Numbered from the stretch's first letter, positions 45,105-55,849 are shown. The stretch: 64,000 nucleotides of DNA from Tricholomella constricta (GCA_013368375.1 JAACJP010000062.1:62001-126000), one strand, 5' to 3'. Program-made: numbers and translations. Notes: generated from the sequence alone by a model not told the origin.

Positions 45105-45486
45105 GACCTTGTTCACCGATGGCGAACGTCCAAGCTGCGCCAGCGAACTGAAAAGTCGACAGTCAAACAGTCAGTCGTTAACACTCAGGGCTCGTAAAGT
45201 GAAAAGCGGAGGACAAAATAAAAAGGAGAGGACTTACAGCTTGGGGAGCAGTACTACCGTCCTGCACACCTCATTCGGGAACACGATTTCAATGTCATGG
45301 GAATTTGAAACACATAGACATGCTGCACTTTCATTCACCCGTATTGGGCTGCAGAAGTTGGCGCATCTTTAGAGTTGCGCATTCACCTTTATAAGGCTGC
45401 AACGACAACAAAAAGGTCGAGGGTGTGTCAGGAAGGCATCAAACTCGAGCATTTTCTTTTAAACTGTTTACATAATTATTTCTGAG
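45105..45486. repeat. 390-bp dispersed duplicate A (copy at 55850-56240)
   Basis: Collinear with the sequence immediately upstream of the gene at 56270. Shared blocks include tagacatgctgcact, attgggctgcagaagtt, atctttagagttgcgcattc, acctttataaggctgcaacg and tcttttaaactgtttacata. Both copies end at a GAATTC. The first part of the repeat is more diverged than the last 200 bp. Confidence 0.8.
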
Positions 45487-45796
45487 AATTCTCACACGTC
45501 AGCGACCAGGTGTGATGCGATGCGAAATGCGATTGAAGCCTTGCGGGAACGCTCAGAACGTGCACAATGATGGTTGAGAGAGGGCTCCACCTTGATACGC
45601 TCAAAGAGAATGAGAAGGAGAAAGAAAAGAAGGAAGAGGAGGACAAAAAGTTGGATCATTTCTTTATCTTTATGCTGTAATTTAGACGACAACACAGTTA
45701 GTATTCTCGTCGGTGAACTGTAAACAAAAAAGCACTTAAAACGAGAGAAAATGTATGCTGCTGCTGTTAATTTCAAGTACACAATACAGGAAGTAT

Positions 45797-47234
45797 CTAA
45801 TCTATCAACGTTAATCTGTTATGAACGTCGTACCAAAGATCCTCATCTGCACTGTCCATATTCAAAGATCTACCGAGCCCGTTTAGGTTAGGAAAAACCT
45901 TTCTGAGAAATACTGCGATGTCCGCAGAGGTGGCAACGGTAGGCCCTGTACTATCGCCCAAATGAATAATGGAGGGCTTGGATAGAGTCGGGCAAAGAGG
46001 AATTCCTGTGGTGTCCATGCGGAAAAGAATGTCCAACGCTTTCAGATTTTTGAGGTCAAATGTAAGACGGATGACATCAGATAAATGCATTAAGGGGAAA
46101 TGCTCGTCCTGGTCTGAATTATTGTTCGAAGTCGCCAGTGCAAGGTGGGTTAAATTGGGCCAAAGACTGGAAAACGGCAGCGTCGGAGGGATTACAAAGG
46201 GGGTGAATAGTCCAGGAGGATTGACCTGTAAAACCTGCAGCTGAGTACAGTGGCGGAGATGTTGAAGGATAGACAGGATGTCGACAGCAATAGCAGAATC
46301 GAGGTTCATATCACCAGGCGTGTCCATTTGCCATGCATCCAAAATCAAAGATTGAAGAGTGCTGAAATGGTGTTCCAAATCGCTGGATCCTTCGCCCTCA
46401 GTCTCCTCCGGGTCATGAGAAAACTCCCCAAAAACATCCTCCAGGTCTTCTTCGTCCTTTATGACATCCGTGTAATGTAGTGTAAGCATCTTCAGGTTCG
46501 AGACCTTCAAAGATTGAAGCATCGGTATGAAATTATGCACATCGCCTGTCAGGAAAGCTTTTTCCAACGATTGTGGAAAGTAAAATGGTGCGGGCCCAGG
46601 AAGGCGAAGGTTGTCGTCATGTTTAAAGTGTATCGCAAGATCATTTAGCGATGGCATGATTCCAAGATACTTCCAAACTGGACTTGGAATGTCGTGGGGA
46701 TATATCAAATGAACAAAGTGGTTATCGATCATTCTGGGCAATATGTCGGACTCCTCGTGGCAGGCAAAGGTGTGTAGTCGGCCAGGGGTAAGGACCAAAG
46801 CATTCATGATACGGGACAGAAGCTTCCCATGCAGATGGACTTCATCGGTTACGCCAGTAGCTTGCCCCCATGAACGGCTCCCCAGCCGTAGAACTTTCAT
46901 AGCGGATCCATAATATTGGATCCGTTGAATAGTATTGGGCTGTAAAGGACCTGTGGATACCTGATAATCCTCAGAACATATAAAAGGTGATTAATGCGTT
47001 GAAACATACAACAGTCTTTGTTCCATATTGACCATGTTGAAGATCCCAGGAGCAGGCAGGCAAGAGGCGTAGTAAAGGGATAAAGCTCTCTTGTTGGCTC
47101 CATAGAAGACCCAAAGCAATGTCTGTCATGCTCTTAGAGGAAAGGGCCATGTTGATCAGGCCTTTTTTACAGTCCATAACAGCTAGCTCTTTGGCAAAAT
47201 GGTTGAGCAATTCAGCGGGGAATGTTATCTGCAT
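45797..47234 (-). CDS. F-box-like / leucine-rich-repeat type protein
   Basis: Two exons (47010-47234 and 45797-46960) joined at a GT-AG intron give an intact 462-residue protein. The N-terminus MQITFPAELLNHFAKELAVM and the following DCKKGLINMALSSKSMTDIA have the spacing of the degenerate F-boxes common in mushrooms, which connect substrates to Skp1-Cullin ubiquitin ligases. The rest shows irregular hydrophobic repeats (LKMLTLHYTDV, FSTLQSLILDAWQMD, LQVLQVNPPGLF, LTHLALATSNNNS, LKNLKALDILFRMD) consistent with a leucine-rich solenoid. Basidiomycetes carry very many such genes and the target is unknown. It is the only apparently undamaged gene inside the fragment mosaic. The ATG at 47232-47234 is the first in frame. 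The acceptor at 46961 is chosen because it keeps the frame. Confidence 0.7.
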
Positions 47235-47439
47235 GTTGAAGGATGGAAGATAGCGAGCGACCAAAATTTGTCACAGTCACACAGAATACATACGAAAAGG
47301 TAGATAAATGTTGTTGTAACAGCTACAAGAATTACAACTAAACTCGAAACTGCTGCCGATCCTGTGAACCCAGCCAAAGACTTTTCCGAAGCCGGATTGA
47401 CAATGATTGATATAAGGAGTGTTCAGCGTAATGCTGACA

Positions 47440-47720
47440 CCTGGTGGGATCGGCTGGGTGGCGACGACAACAAAGATGGAGGGAACGACAGTTGTGGTGG
47501 GGGCAAGGCCAACGAGGGTGATGGTGGCGACGATGGCAGTGGCGAAAGTGCTGTGCTAGTGGTAGAGGTGGAGTATCGAAGACAGTGTTGATGACAGTGC
47601 TGGTGGGTGGTGGTGGGCGACGATGACGGTGGTGACGGCGGTGACGATGGCGGTGGTGGTGATGGAAAGGGTGTCAGCAGCGACGATGGCGGGGGCGGCG
47701 ATGATGATGGAAGCAACGCC
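47440..47720. repeat. GGTGGCGACGATGGC-type low-complexity tract
   Basis: Irregular repeats of GGT, GGC, GAT and GAC triplets. They take over where the adjacent enzyme fragment breaks off just after GYDLI, before its GDG motif. A similar tract lies at 52.11-52.46 kb. Confidence 0.7.
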
Positions 47721-48110
47721 AGGATCAAATCATATCCTTTCCCCTTCCTCTTCCTCTCCCCTCCTTCCCCTCCTTCTTCATCCCCACCCCCAGCAACCTC
47801 CCCCCCAATAAACGCACCCACCGCAGCGCCCAACGCCCACCCCAACGACGAGCCCCCCGACGTCAACAGGCTCCCAGGCACCTCAGGCCGCATGTGCATC
47901 CACACGTTCAGGTAGTTGCTTATACTCTCATTGAGCACCAGGCTGTGCGTGTAAGCGGCCATGGAGTGCCGCAGGGCGCCTAGGACGCTCGGGACTGTGA
48001 ATCTCGCGCTCGCCCTCGTAAGGGCAATGTCGGGGGAGGGGGAGGGGGAGGGAAAGGCGTCCTCGGCGGCATCGACCTTAGGCGAAGCAGCAAGACGATG
48101 CACTGATGAG
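47720..48110 (-). pseudogene. thiamine-diphosphate enzyme, C-terminal cofactor domain (copy 2)
   Basis: The minus strand reads KVDAAEDAFPSPSPSP, ARFTVPSVLGALRHSMAAYT, NESISNYLNVWMHMRPEVPG, SLLTSGGSSLGWALGAAVGA and GYDLI. It is very similar to the copy at 39.1-40.0 kb but a distinct sequence. It stops before the GDG cofactor motif and is followed by low-complexity DNA. Upstream it is joined, through an intron-like T-rich stretch at about 48.12-48.23 kb, to the glucan synthase remnant on the same strand. Confidence 0.75.
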
Positions 48111-48369
48111 CACGGGGAGAATCGAATCAGCATCCACACACAACGCAGTATACAATCAGAAAAAGGAGAGAAGGAAAAAAAAAAAAAAAGTAATGCAAAA
48201 AAATAATAAAGTGAAGAAAAACGTACCGACTTCCTCGCTCGTAGTTTCCCTTCCAAGCGCCTGGACGACCGTACTAACCATCTCGACCTCCCAATCCTCG
48301 TCCTTTAGTGTATTATCCCTCGCATGTCCTGCTCCTCCCTTCACCTTGTCCACTCTCCCCTGTCCCATT

Positions 48370-50925
48370 CAGGTTGCGTTGGGTATGCCTGTGTCACTGG
48401 GTTCCAATCCTCGTTTTCACCAATGGGCGCAACACCCCCGCCATCGCAATCAGACTCCCTCCAAGCGTTATGACCTGCGATAGATCGGCTCATGTTGATG
48501 CTGCGTTTATCGAAATCTTCCATCCGCTGTCGCCATTCGACCACCGGGAAACGCTGAACAGCGGAACGTGCACGAAGAATGGCGCGCTCTTCTTCGGTCG
48601 ATTTTAAAGCCATTTTGATAGTTTTCGTGAGTTGAGATAACATGTGGGCTGTGGAACTCGACTCGACGGGGTACCACTGAACAAAATCGAACATTGATGA
48701 GGAGTAGGTTATAATGAAAATAGGAAACACTTACCCAGCCTGGCATCAAACCCAATCCGCCCAAGCGACTTCCAACTCCAAGCGCACCCTTTCGACCGAA
48801 TTCGACTGCGACCAGACCGAAAGGCTCGTCTCGAGACGGAATTAATGCAAAGTCGGCACCACTGAAGAGGTACGGTGGAAGTGCTGTGAATTCAGGTTTC
48901 GAATAGACACGATCCGGGTAAAGTTCCATCAGCCGAGCGAGCTTCTCAGCCGCAAATCGTCCGTATAAATCGATGACAGGACCAACGGCAATGAGTTGAA
49001 TGCTGGGGCGTTTTTCCAGGCTAGTATAGCGGGTAGATTAGCACCGAAAATACAACCAATGCTACCAAGCACTCACATTGAAGGCATAACATCAGCGATA
49101 AGGTCAACACCCTTCTGTTTCGACCATCGTCCAACGAACACGAAAAGATCGGAATCAGGATCCTGTTTAATACCAGCCCACTCTTGCGCTTGACGCTTGT
49201 GCTCCGGACGCGCAGCTTCCGCAACCTCATCGATTTGAACATCACGAGCAGCTGTCGGGTTCTCGTCAAGGGCCGCAATGTCATCGGGGTCAGGATTGGG
49301 GAGCGAATCAACATGCTTAAGGGTCCACAGAGCGGGATAACGAGCCCAACTGCGCTTGCCGTATTTATCAGATACACCGGCAACTCCGACGCTCTTCTGG
49401 TGGACACTGATAAACGACGCGGCGGCATGGAGAAGATTGAATGTGTTGCCGAATTGAACATATTTCGTGCAATGTTCTTTGCTGATATTGAACGCCGAGC
49501 ACACTTCCTTCATCTCCTCCTTGGTACGTAGTGGCCAGAGACCCTGGAATTCGGCATTGTGGAGTGAAAGACATGCAGGGATGACTTTGGGAAGGAGATA
49601 GATCCCAGCAAGAGCGCCGTGGTAATCATTAATGTGGTAGATGTCAATGGTGGGGAAACGGCGGATAGTAGCGGCGATGGCTTGGTTCCAAGTCGAGTAG
49701 AAGATGGCAGAACTAAGATCATCCATGCGAGCAGGATATGGATCTGATTTGGTTTGGGCCCGGAAGACGGGGCTGTCGAGGATGACGTAGGTGATGTTGT
49801 CCAGAACATGAGTTTCGACTTCGATGAGGTATGGCTCTCCAAAGATGATTACTTCGATTGGCTCCGCAGGGTCTCCGGCGGGATAATCGATGTCTTTGAC
49901 CTTGGGGACGACCCATATGAGGTCAACGTCAGTCATTGCCTTACCCACAAGGCTTGACACATGGGGTCAAAGTGGTCAAGGGCGTTCCATTCGTCGTTAC
50001 AACCTAAAAGCGCTTTCTCAAGGGGCATATTGAAATATTGCTCTGAGCTGAGGACATAGCAGCCATGGCGCTTCCAGGCTCGGTTTCCCGTCATGGCTTG
50101 ACGCCTGTTCGAACTATAAATTGAAGCCGCAATGGAAAAGGACGCCTTTTGCTCACCCATAAAGATAATTGGACGCGCCATTGTCGTACAGATAGAAGTT
50201 CTGCTCTTCCCCGTAGTAAAGCTAACCGACTGTGTTAAGATCTCACTCGTAGAAGACATAATTCGAAACATACGAGTGGTATGCCTGGCATAACCAGAGT
50301 TGTAATGAATGTTCCCAATACACTTTTCTGCGTGCCGTTTTCCAAACTCGGCCACCGGAAAACGTCGAAATTGCTCGTGCCATACATATGCCGCGGGTCG
50401 ACTAGGCCAGTTTCGGCGTTCAGGAAATCGTTGCTCACAAACATTTGATTCCACGCAGTAACAAAGTTTGTGCCGACGTCGTATGCAACTTGGAGATTTC
50501 CATCCATTCCAAGGAAACGGGAGATTGCCCGATATATAGAATAATGGAAAGCCACTCCATCGAGGCCACCAAGATCGCGATCCCGGAGGAAATAGTTATC
50601 TGTTGGAGTGACATTTGCGGCGGCCAAGAAACCTGGAGGAAGCTGGGTAGCAGTACGGCCACGACCGCTACGTGGAAGTGCTTAGAATTATCACACAGTT
50701 GTGGAAGACAGGGGTCCTCACATGTAGAGTGCTCCAAAGGTGTCACCTCCCGTAACCTCTCCGGTAATCAAAAAGTTCTTCTTTCCAAGAGCCGACGCAC
50801 ATTGTCGGGTGCTAGAAGCCCAGTGGGAGAGCGCATCGACAGTGACCTGTGTCGCTTTGTCGACGCGAATGGCGTCAAAATCGAGAGCTTTGATAGCGAG
50901 ACACGGCAGCAGTGCGTACCGCGCC
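48370..50925 (-). pseudogene. alpha-1,3-glucan synthase (AGS/MOK-type) with large internal deletion
   Basis: The N-terminal part is the GH13 amylase-like domain: DFDAIRVDKATQVTVDALSH, KKNFLITGEVTGGDTFGALY, NVTPTDNYFLRDRDLGGLDG and VAYDVGTNFVTAWNQMFVSN, up to NDEWNALDHFDP at about 49975. The sequence then jumps to the glycosyltransferase-5 domain: [100 protein letters not shown] and [14 protein letters not shown]. The several hundred residues that normally lie between the two domains are missing and the frames do not match at the joint. The multi-membrane C-terminus is absent. The intact enzyme builds cell-wall alpha-1,3-glucan at the plasma membrane. Introns are kept in both halves. Confidence 0.85.
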
Positions 50926-51300
50926 GTCCGTGTGCAAGAGGCTCGGGATCACCACCTCCGCCAGCGCCGCGCGCGTAATCAGGAACAGCGAGCGTGCAAG
51001 GGCGGGTGTGGCGAATGCGTTGGAGAGGAGGCGGAGGACTTTTAGGAGATAGTTGCGCGGGTTCGAGGTGGGGTCGGGGATCTTCAGGGCGGCGGTGGCT
51101 TTGTCTATGAACAGGAGGATGGGGCTGGAGGTAGGGAATGACGAAACCCATGTGCCGACGCTGGGGTCGAGGAGGGCGAGGCGCCATAGATCTACGAGAG
51201 GGAAGAGAGAGGCGACGGGAAGGGCGGAGGCGATGGCGGATGTAGCTTGACTCCAGGGTGTTAGTATACTTGGAGTTGCGGAGGGTATCTTTGATGACAA
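50926..51300 (-). pseudogene. PUL-domain protein fragment fused upstream of the glucan synthase remnant
   Basis: The minus strand reads LFPLVDLWRLALLDPSVGTW, NPRNYLLKVLRLLSNAFATP, LARSLFLITRAALAEVVIPS and LLHTDGAVRTAA. It then passes without a gap into glucan synthase sequence near 50925. It matches the armadillo-like PUL domain of PLAA/Doa1 and PPPDE-thioredoxin proteins that bind Cdc48/p97. Only about 120 residues of the domain remain. The partner gene and the upstream domains are missing. Confidence 0.7.
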
Positions 51301-51369
51301 GGCCGCGGAAAAGCGTGCTTTGAGGTATGGCGTGCCTCTGGGGAAGGCGGGACGAAGGACGCGAGTTGG

Positions 51370-52060
51370 TGATCAGTAAGTTGGGAATAGCACTAAGTGA
51401 AGGCCTTCAATGGAGGTAAACGACAGCGATGTGGGGAAGCGCACGATGCACATGGGAGAGCCGTCATCGATGTTCGTACGACAATCCCACCGTAGGTTTA
51501 TTGAGTTGAACGTCCACGTCCAATGGCGCTATCGCGAGGGTGTATCAGCATAACGTGAGAGGCAACGTATGGATGACGACATACAGAGGATCCGTTGACG
51601 CTGGAAAGTACATTAGATAACCGGGTAGTGGTATCTTCGAATGTGAGGATGGCGCGCTTCTGGTTGAGCGAAAGCCTACCATAACAGTACTGAAGGTAAG
51701 TAATCGACAGATGACAGAGGGACTCGAGATACCTACTCAAACTTTCCCACTAGTTCACCTGGTGTTTCTGCATCCCAGGGCCCTGGTCGATGCACCTGCG
51801 TAATATAGGATATTGGAAGAAATGGATCGAGGTCGATGCATGCTGAGATCCTGTAGAGAGGCTCGGGTTGTTGGCGTGGGTTGTGTGTGAATGGGCGCGG
51901 TATGAGGAGGAGGTACTCTTCACTAGGAAACGAGGAAGATGAAGAAGAAGAATTTGAAGGAGTCCATGGCGTGAATGTGTATGTAACGGGTTGCGATGGA
52001 GGGCTGGCGCCGAGTGTATATCTGGAAGACTGGTGAGAGCGTACAAAACAAGTCATGAGC
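51370..52060 (-). CDS. hypothetical agaricomycete protein, possibly complete
   Basis: The minus strand reads TFTPWTPSNSSSSSSSFPSE, EEYLLLIPRPFTHNPRQQPE, PLYRISACIDLDPFLPISYI, then across a GT-AG intron LSLNQKRAILTFEDTTTRLS and SSVNGSS. Across another intron comes WTWTFNSINLRWDCRTNIDD, GSPMCIVRFPTSLSF, ending at TGA near 51370. I recall similar short mushroom proteins of unknown function (a beta-rich fold with the LRWDCRT and DDGSPMC stretches). The start codon is not clear, and the C-terminus may be cut. It lies between a low-complexity tract and the PUL fragment. Confidence 0.45.
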
Positions 52061-52109
52061 TGAATAAGGGCGCACCGAGGGGGATTTGCTGATTGTAGGG
52101 CACTTGTAT

Positions 52110-52465
52110 AACTGTGAAGATGGCAGTGGCAACCACGACGACGGTAATGGCAACCACAATGGCAGTGGCGACAACGGTACTGTGCTACTGGTGAAGTTGA
52201 GGTGACAATAGCGGCGGCGATGTCAATGCTGATGAGTGGTGGTGGGGCGACAGGCGGTGGTGGGGCGACGATGGCGGCAGTGGAGTGACAATAGTGGTGA
52301 TGGGGCGACGACAGCGGTGGTGGGGCAGTGATAGCGATGGTAAGGCGATAATAAGGACGACAATGGCGGTGGGGAGGACACTGGTGGTGGCAATGACGAT
52401 GGGAGTGGCGATGACAATGGCAGTGGTGACGGCGGTGCTGTGGAGGCGCCTCTTGTGTCCTCACG
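52110..52465. repeat. GGTGGGGCGACGATGGC-type low-complexity tract
   Basis: Irregular short repeats built from gtgg, ggcgacgatgg and gacaatggcagtgg. It replaces the C-terminal continuation of the adjacent DUF4246 fragment right after its VGAIDTRE motif. Confidence 0.75.
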
Positions 52466-53047
52466 TGTGTCGATCGCGCCGACTTCCTGAATGCTCGGCT
52501 CGTCCAATTGGCACCCGAAGACGGCGGGCAGCCAGTCGCGGTGGTCTTGTTGGTAATCGACGTGCATGGTGTCGGTGTCGGGCTGCTGCCAAAAGGCGAG
52601 GTGAGAGGGCGTAATGTTGTGAGAGTGGTAGTAGCAAATCGCCGAGGCGCAGATGTCGTCGTCCTGCGATATTACTGTGATCAGAGGCAAGAAGATGGAT
52701 AGGAAGGGGGCTCACCATCTTTCCCTCAACATGCCAGAACCTGCCCTCGTCGTCGGCTTTTCAGGCATAATGTGAATAACGCCGAGGGTGACCGTCACCT
52801 GGATCCCGTGGTCGTTGTACGTTGCCCAGAGATCCAGACTCCTCCACCTCTCCCTTCCCAGGCGCCCTTTCACGATACAAATCCTCATCCTCATCTTCCT
52901 CCTGCTGTGGCCCATCCTCATTTCCTCATCGGGGTCGATTTCGGGATCCGGGACGTATTCATACTTGCTGTAAGAGATGCGCAGATTGATTTCGGAGGTA
53001 CCACCGAGCTGGCGGCGTGAATGTGCGTTTCCATAGCGGGACGACAC
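52466..53047 (-). pseudogene. DUF4246 protein fragment (copy 1)
   Basis: The minus strand reads GGTSEINLRISYSKYEYVPD, LDLWATYNDHGIQVTVTLGV, IHIMPEKP, then after a one-base frame change DDEGRFWHVEGKM. Across an intron come ISQDDDICASAICYYHSHNI, TPSHLAFWQQPDTDTMHVDY and AVFGCQLDEPSIQEVGAIDT. DUF4246 is a large fungal family of unknown role, probably of the 2-oxoglutarate oxygenase fold, with FWHVEG and VGAIDTREGR as conserved stretches. The rest of the domain is replaced by low-complexity DNA. The same frame change is present in copy 2 at 55.4 kb. Confidence 0.75.
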
Positions 53048-53049
53048 AT

Positions 53050-53330
53050 GCGATCAGCTGCTCGAGCAGTTGTTGAAGTAAACTTCATTCGTTCCTTGGT
53101 CTCCGAACAACGTGACAATGGAAGCTTTCCCGCTCGTGGCGGCTACGAGGAGCGCGGTTTGCGGTCGAAGGGAAATGTCGGCGACGTGCTGGTTTTAAAG
53201 GGCGGAAACAGCTCGAAAATATGCTGAAAGAACGGCCTTGCGAACCTCGGTGTCGAATGCGGAGGTGATGGTGTGTAAATCTTTGCTGGTAAGATATGAG
53301 GATGTAAAGTAGTTGTGCACGTTCAGAAGG
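53050..53330 (-). pseudogene. fatty acid synthase beta, N-terminal fragment
   Basis: The minus strand reads NYFTSSYLTSKDLHTITSAF, DTEVRKAVLSAYFRAVSAL, a stop, then ALLVAATSGKASIVTLFGDQ and GTNEVYF. This follows the start of the FAS beta subunit, with the acetyltransferase-domain signature SGKASIxxLFGxQGTNEVYF. The active-site region is absent. About 80 bp of it recur at 55.03-55.10 kb. Confidence 0.7.
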
Positions 53331-53339
53331 TGAGATATG

Positions 53340-53745
53340 CGTTAACATCGCTCTTGAGCCTCCGCACCGTTCCCTTCTCACGCGCAGCAAGCTCTACGAT
53401 CGGCGGCGGTAGGTCGGACTGCACGCCGGGCGAGGTCGAGAGCAGCCCCACGCCTGCCTGGATCTCCTCCAGTGCTTGCGTGAAAGGGGCTTCGATTCCA
53501 CCACGGGCGGCGGGGCGGGTTTCTTCATTTCGGATCAGAGGATAGAGAAACGGAAGGTACTCCCGAGGCCGACACCCCCTCCGAAATTGAGGAACGGCCG
53601 CGGGGGCGTGATGGGTGCGGGTTGGAGGTCGCGGCTGCACCATGTTATGTCGCCTCCGGCGCACAATGTCGCCATCTGTGACCTCCCTCGTATTCTCCTC
53701 GAGCCTAAACTCCGTCTCCTCAAGTTTCGCCGTCGCGGTCTTATT
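53340..53745 (-). pseudogene. unidentified protein fragment with Gly-rich FGGGVGLGSTF motif
   Basis: Two overlapping minus-strand frames are protein-like: ITPPRPFLNFGGGVGLGSTF with KKPAPPPVVESKPLSRKH, and APFTQALEEIQAGVGLLSTS with PPPIVELAAREKGTVRRLKS. They appear to be one protein divided by a frame change near 53490. I do not recognise the family. It lies between two FAS beta pieces. A second copy of the Gly-rich part is at 55.12-55.28 kb. Confidence 0.45.
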
Positions 53746-55030
53746 CAATATACCGATAACCCCATCATGACGTTCGTTGAGCCACGCCGCACGTTTCTTT
53801 TTGAACAGCTTGAAGATGGTGTCGTCAAAGTCCTTTCAGAGGTTGACACCACGAGTGGCGACCTGGATGGGCTCACCAAGCTCTGAGCGAACGGTAAGGA
53901 TGCATCGTCAACGCTAGATGCAGCGACAATGAAACAAATGACCTAGTGTGAACCTCTTTGGCCATGACGCGAGAAGCGAAGAGGAAACCGTCGAAGGGCA
54001 TGGGTTGAACGCTGAAACGCTCCACAGTCCAATCACCAGTAAGGTGCGGCCAGACATCCTCGGCAGAGCCAAAGCTCGAGCCTTTAACGAGAACAACGTT
54101 GGCATGGGGGCGGGTGGCACTGTAAGTAATGATATGGCCTGGTGGAGGTCTTCAAAGGAGTGATGACCTCCAGCGAAACCTCCTGTCCATTGCATGATGA
54201 TGGGGAAGTCGGCGTTGAAGGCAGCGATGTTGATGACTTGCCGAATGCCGTTGACGGAGGCGGGCTTGAAAGCGACGTGGTTGATGCCCGTGCGCTTCAA
54301 GTCGTCGATGATGTCGTCGGCCTTCTCAGTGCTGGGAATACCAGCGACGACGCAGAAGCCTTCAATAAGTAGACCTTCCTTGCACATCTCCTGCCAGAGG
54401 GGGAATTGGAAGTCGAATTGACGAGGGTTGATATATAGAACGTTGAGCGTGATGCCGACACCTGCTGGAATCAGCTGCTGGATTTCGGCCACCTTGGCGC
54501 GAAGAGCGGCAGCATTGTAATGGCCACCGCCAGCCAACTGAACGTGATAGCCAGCATCGAGGACGGCACCGACGAACCCTGCCTTTACGGTGGACGGGGT
54601 CATACCAGCCACCATGATGGGGGGCTTGCCCAGGAGTCGAGAGAAGGGAGTATTGATGTGCATTGTCCCATCGCTAAATTAAATGAGTAAAATACATGTT
54701 CTTCAAAGAATGCTGCGACGTACTTCGTGTGAACCAAGCTGGGGAATCACTTCTTACTTCACCACTTCTCGTACTTCACCTCCAAAGCGTCGTCCAGCTC
54801 AGCATCTTCTTTGCCACGATGACCAGCAATAACAATACGAACACCCCTTCCGTCGAGGTTGCTTGCAGTGAGAGGGCCAATACCGCTCAGGCCGCCGGGA
54901 CCGAAATCGATGGCATGCGTGGCAGTTTCGGGAAAGTCGGTAGCCTTCGACCAATGGATAGGCGAAGTAAAAATCTGCTCGCAGAGAGAGCGCGTGATCG
55001 ATGTAGACAAGGTGCGGAGATCCGAGGCTA
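53746..55030 (-). pseudogene. fatty acid synthase beta, central (enoyl-reductase region) fragment
   Basis: The minus strand reads [46 protein letters not shown], then across an intron MHINTPFSRLLGKPPIMVAG, MTPSTVKAGFVGAVLDAGYH, GVGITLNVLYINPRQFDFQF, GFCVVAGIPSTEKADDIIDD and FPIIMQWTGGFAGGHHSFED. After a one-base frame change near 54160 come NVVLVKGSSFGSAEDVWPHL and MPFDGFLFASRVMAKEVHTR. Across an intron follows ELGEPIQVATRGVNL-stop-KDFDDT, ending at AAWLNERHDGVIG. FAS beta makes fatty acids with the alpha chain in the cytosolic megasynthase. TGA codons at 54759-54761 and 53836-53838 stand where the family has Trp, with another at 54747-54749. The pieces before and after are absent. Confidence 0.85.
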
Positions 55031-55300
55031 AAGATGAGCTTGAAAATATGGTGAAAGAACGGCCTTGCGAACCTTAGGGTCGAATGTTGAGGTGATGGTA
55101 TGTACGTGCGTGCTCGTCACCGCTGTGTGAAGGGGGGCTTTGACTGCACCACGGGCGGCGAGGCGGATTTCTTCACTGCGGATCCGAGGCTAAAGAAGGT
55201 ACTGCCGAGGCCGACACCCCCTCCGAATTCGAGGGACGGTCGCGGGGGCGTGGTGGGTGCGGTTGGAGACCAAGGTCGCGGCCTAAAGGCATGATAGTGC
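55031..55300 (-). repeat. second copies of the FAS N-terminal and Gly-rich fragments
   Basis: The block aaagaacggccttgcgaacc at about 55050 matches 53229, and the block aggccgacaccccctccga at about 55210 matches 53567. The second reads EFGGGVGLGSTF on the minus strand. The first copy has the same order and spacing of these two modules, but with more sequence between them. Confidence 0.7.
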
Positions 55301-55328
55301 TTGAGCAATGGCGTAAGCTGGACTTGGC

Positions 55329-55530
55329 GGAGAAGAAGATGGATAGGAAGGGGGCTCACCATCTTTCCCTCAACATGCCAGAACCTGCCCTCGTCGTCGG
55401 CTTTTCAGGCATAATCTGAATAACGCCGAGCGTGACCATCACCTGGATCCCGTGGTCGTTGTACGTTGCCCAGAGATCCAGACTCCTCCACCTCTCCCTT
55501 CCCAGGTGCCCTTTCACGATTGGCGGAAAG
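55329..55530 (-). repeat. DUF4246 fragment (copy 2)
   Basis: About 190 bp nearly identical to 52689-52877, including the intron donor, the one-base frame change and the words LDLWATYNDHGIQV. Only a handful of substitutions separate the copies, so this duplication is young. The remaining DUF4246 domain is absent. Confidence 0.85.
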
Positions 55531-55849
55531 CGCTGCTCGTGTTGTATGGGGGACGTGACACCTTTGAATGAAAATGTCCCTGGGTTCTGTATACACACAT
55601 TAGATTCGACGCAGGACTTCAACAAGGGAACACGAACCTCCGTTGCGGAAGAGGATGGTCGACGACTCTGCATGTTGGAGTGAATAGGTTCCCGGCAAAA
55701 AGCTGCACCCGATGTAAGGCACGATGTCGAAGCCACTGTCCTCAGTTTGCGGCGCGCGACATATCGGTGGTGTAAAGTGTCCAAGCCTCTGACGCCCGTA
55801 TTCCGAAGACACGGATGCAGGATTGAGAAGAAACGGGTGTTGTTGCTGT
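55531..55849. other. unassigned sequence
   Basis: The minus strand reads DSGFDIVPYIGCSFLPGTYS and SSTILFRNGGSCSLVEVLRR. It is coding-like but no family is recognised. It lies between the DUF4246 duplicate and the 390-bp dispersed repeat. Confidence 0.3.

Noticed and set aside
47440..52465. GAT/GGT-rich frames encoding Gly/Asp/Ser or His/Pro runs as proteins
   Set aside because: Simple-sequence DNA is open in several frames on both strands; there is no codon or family evidence.
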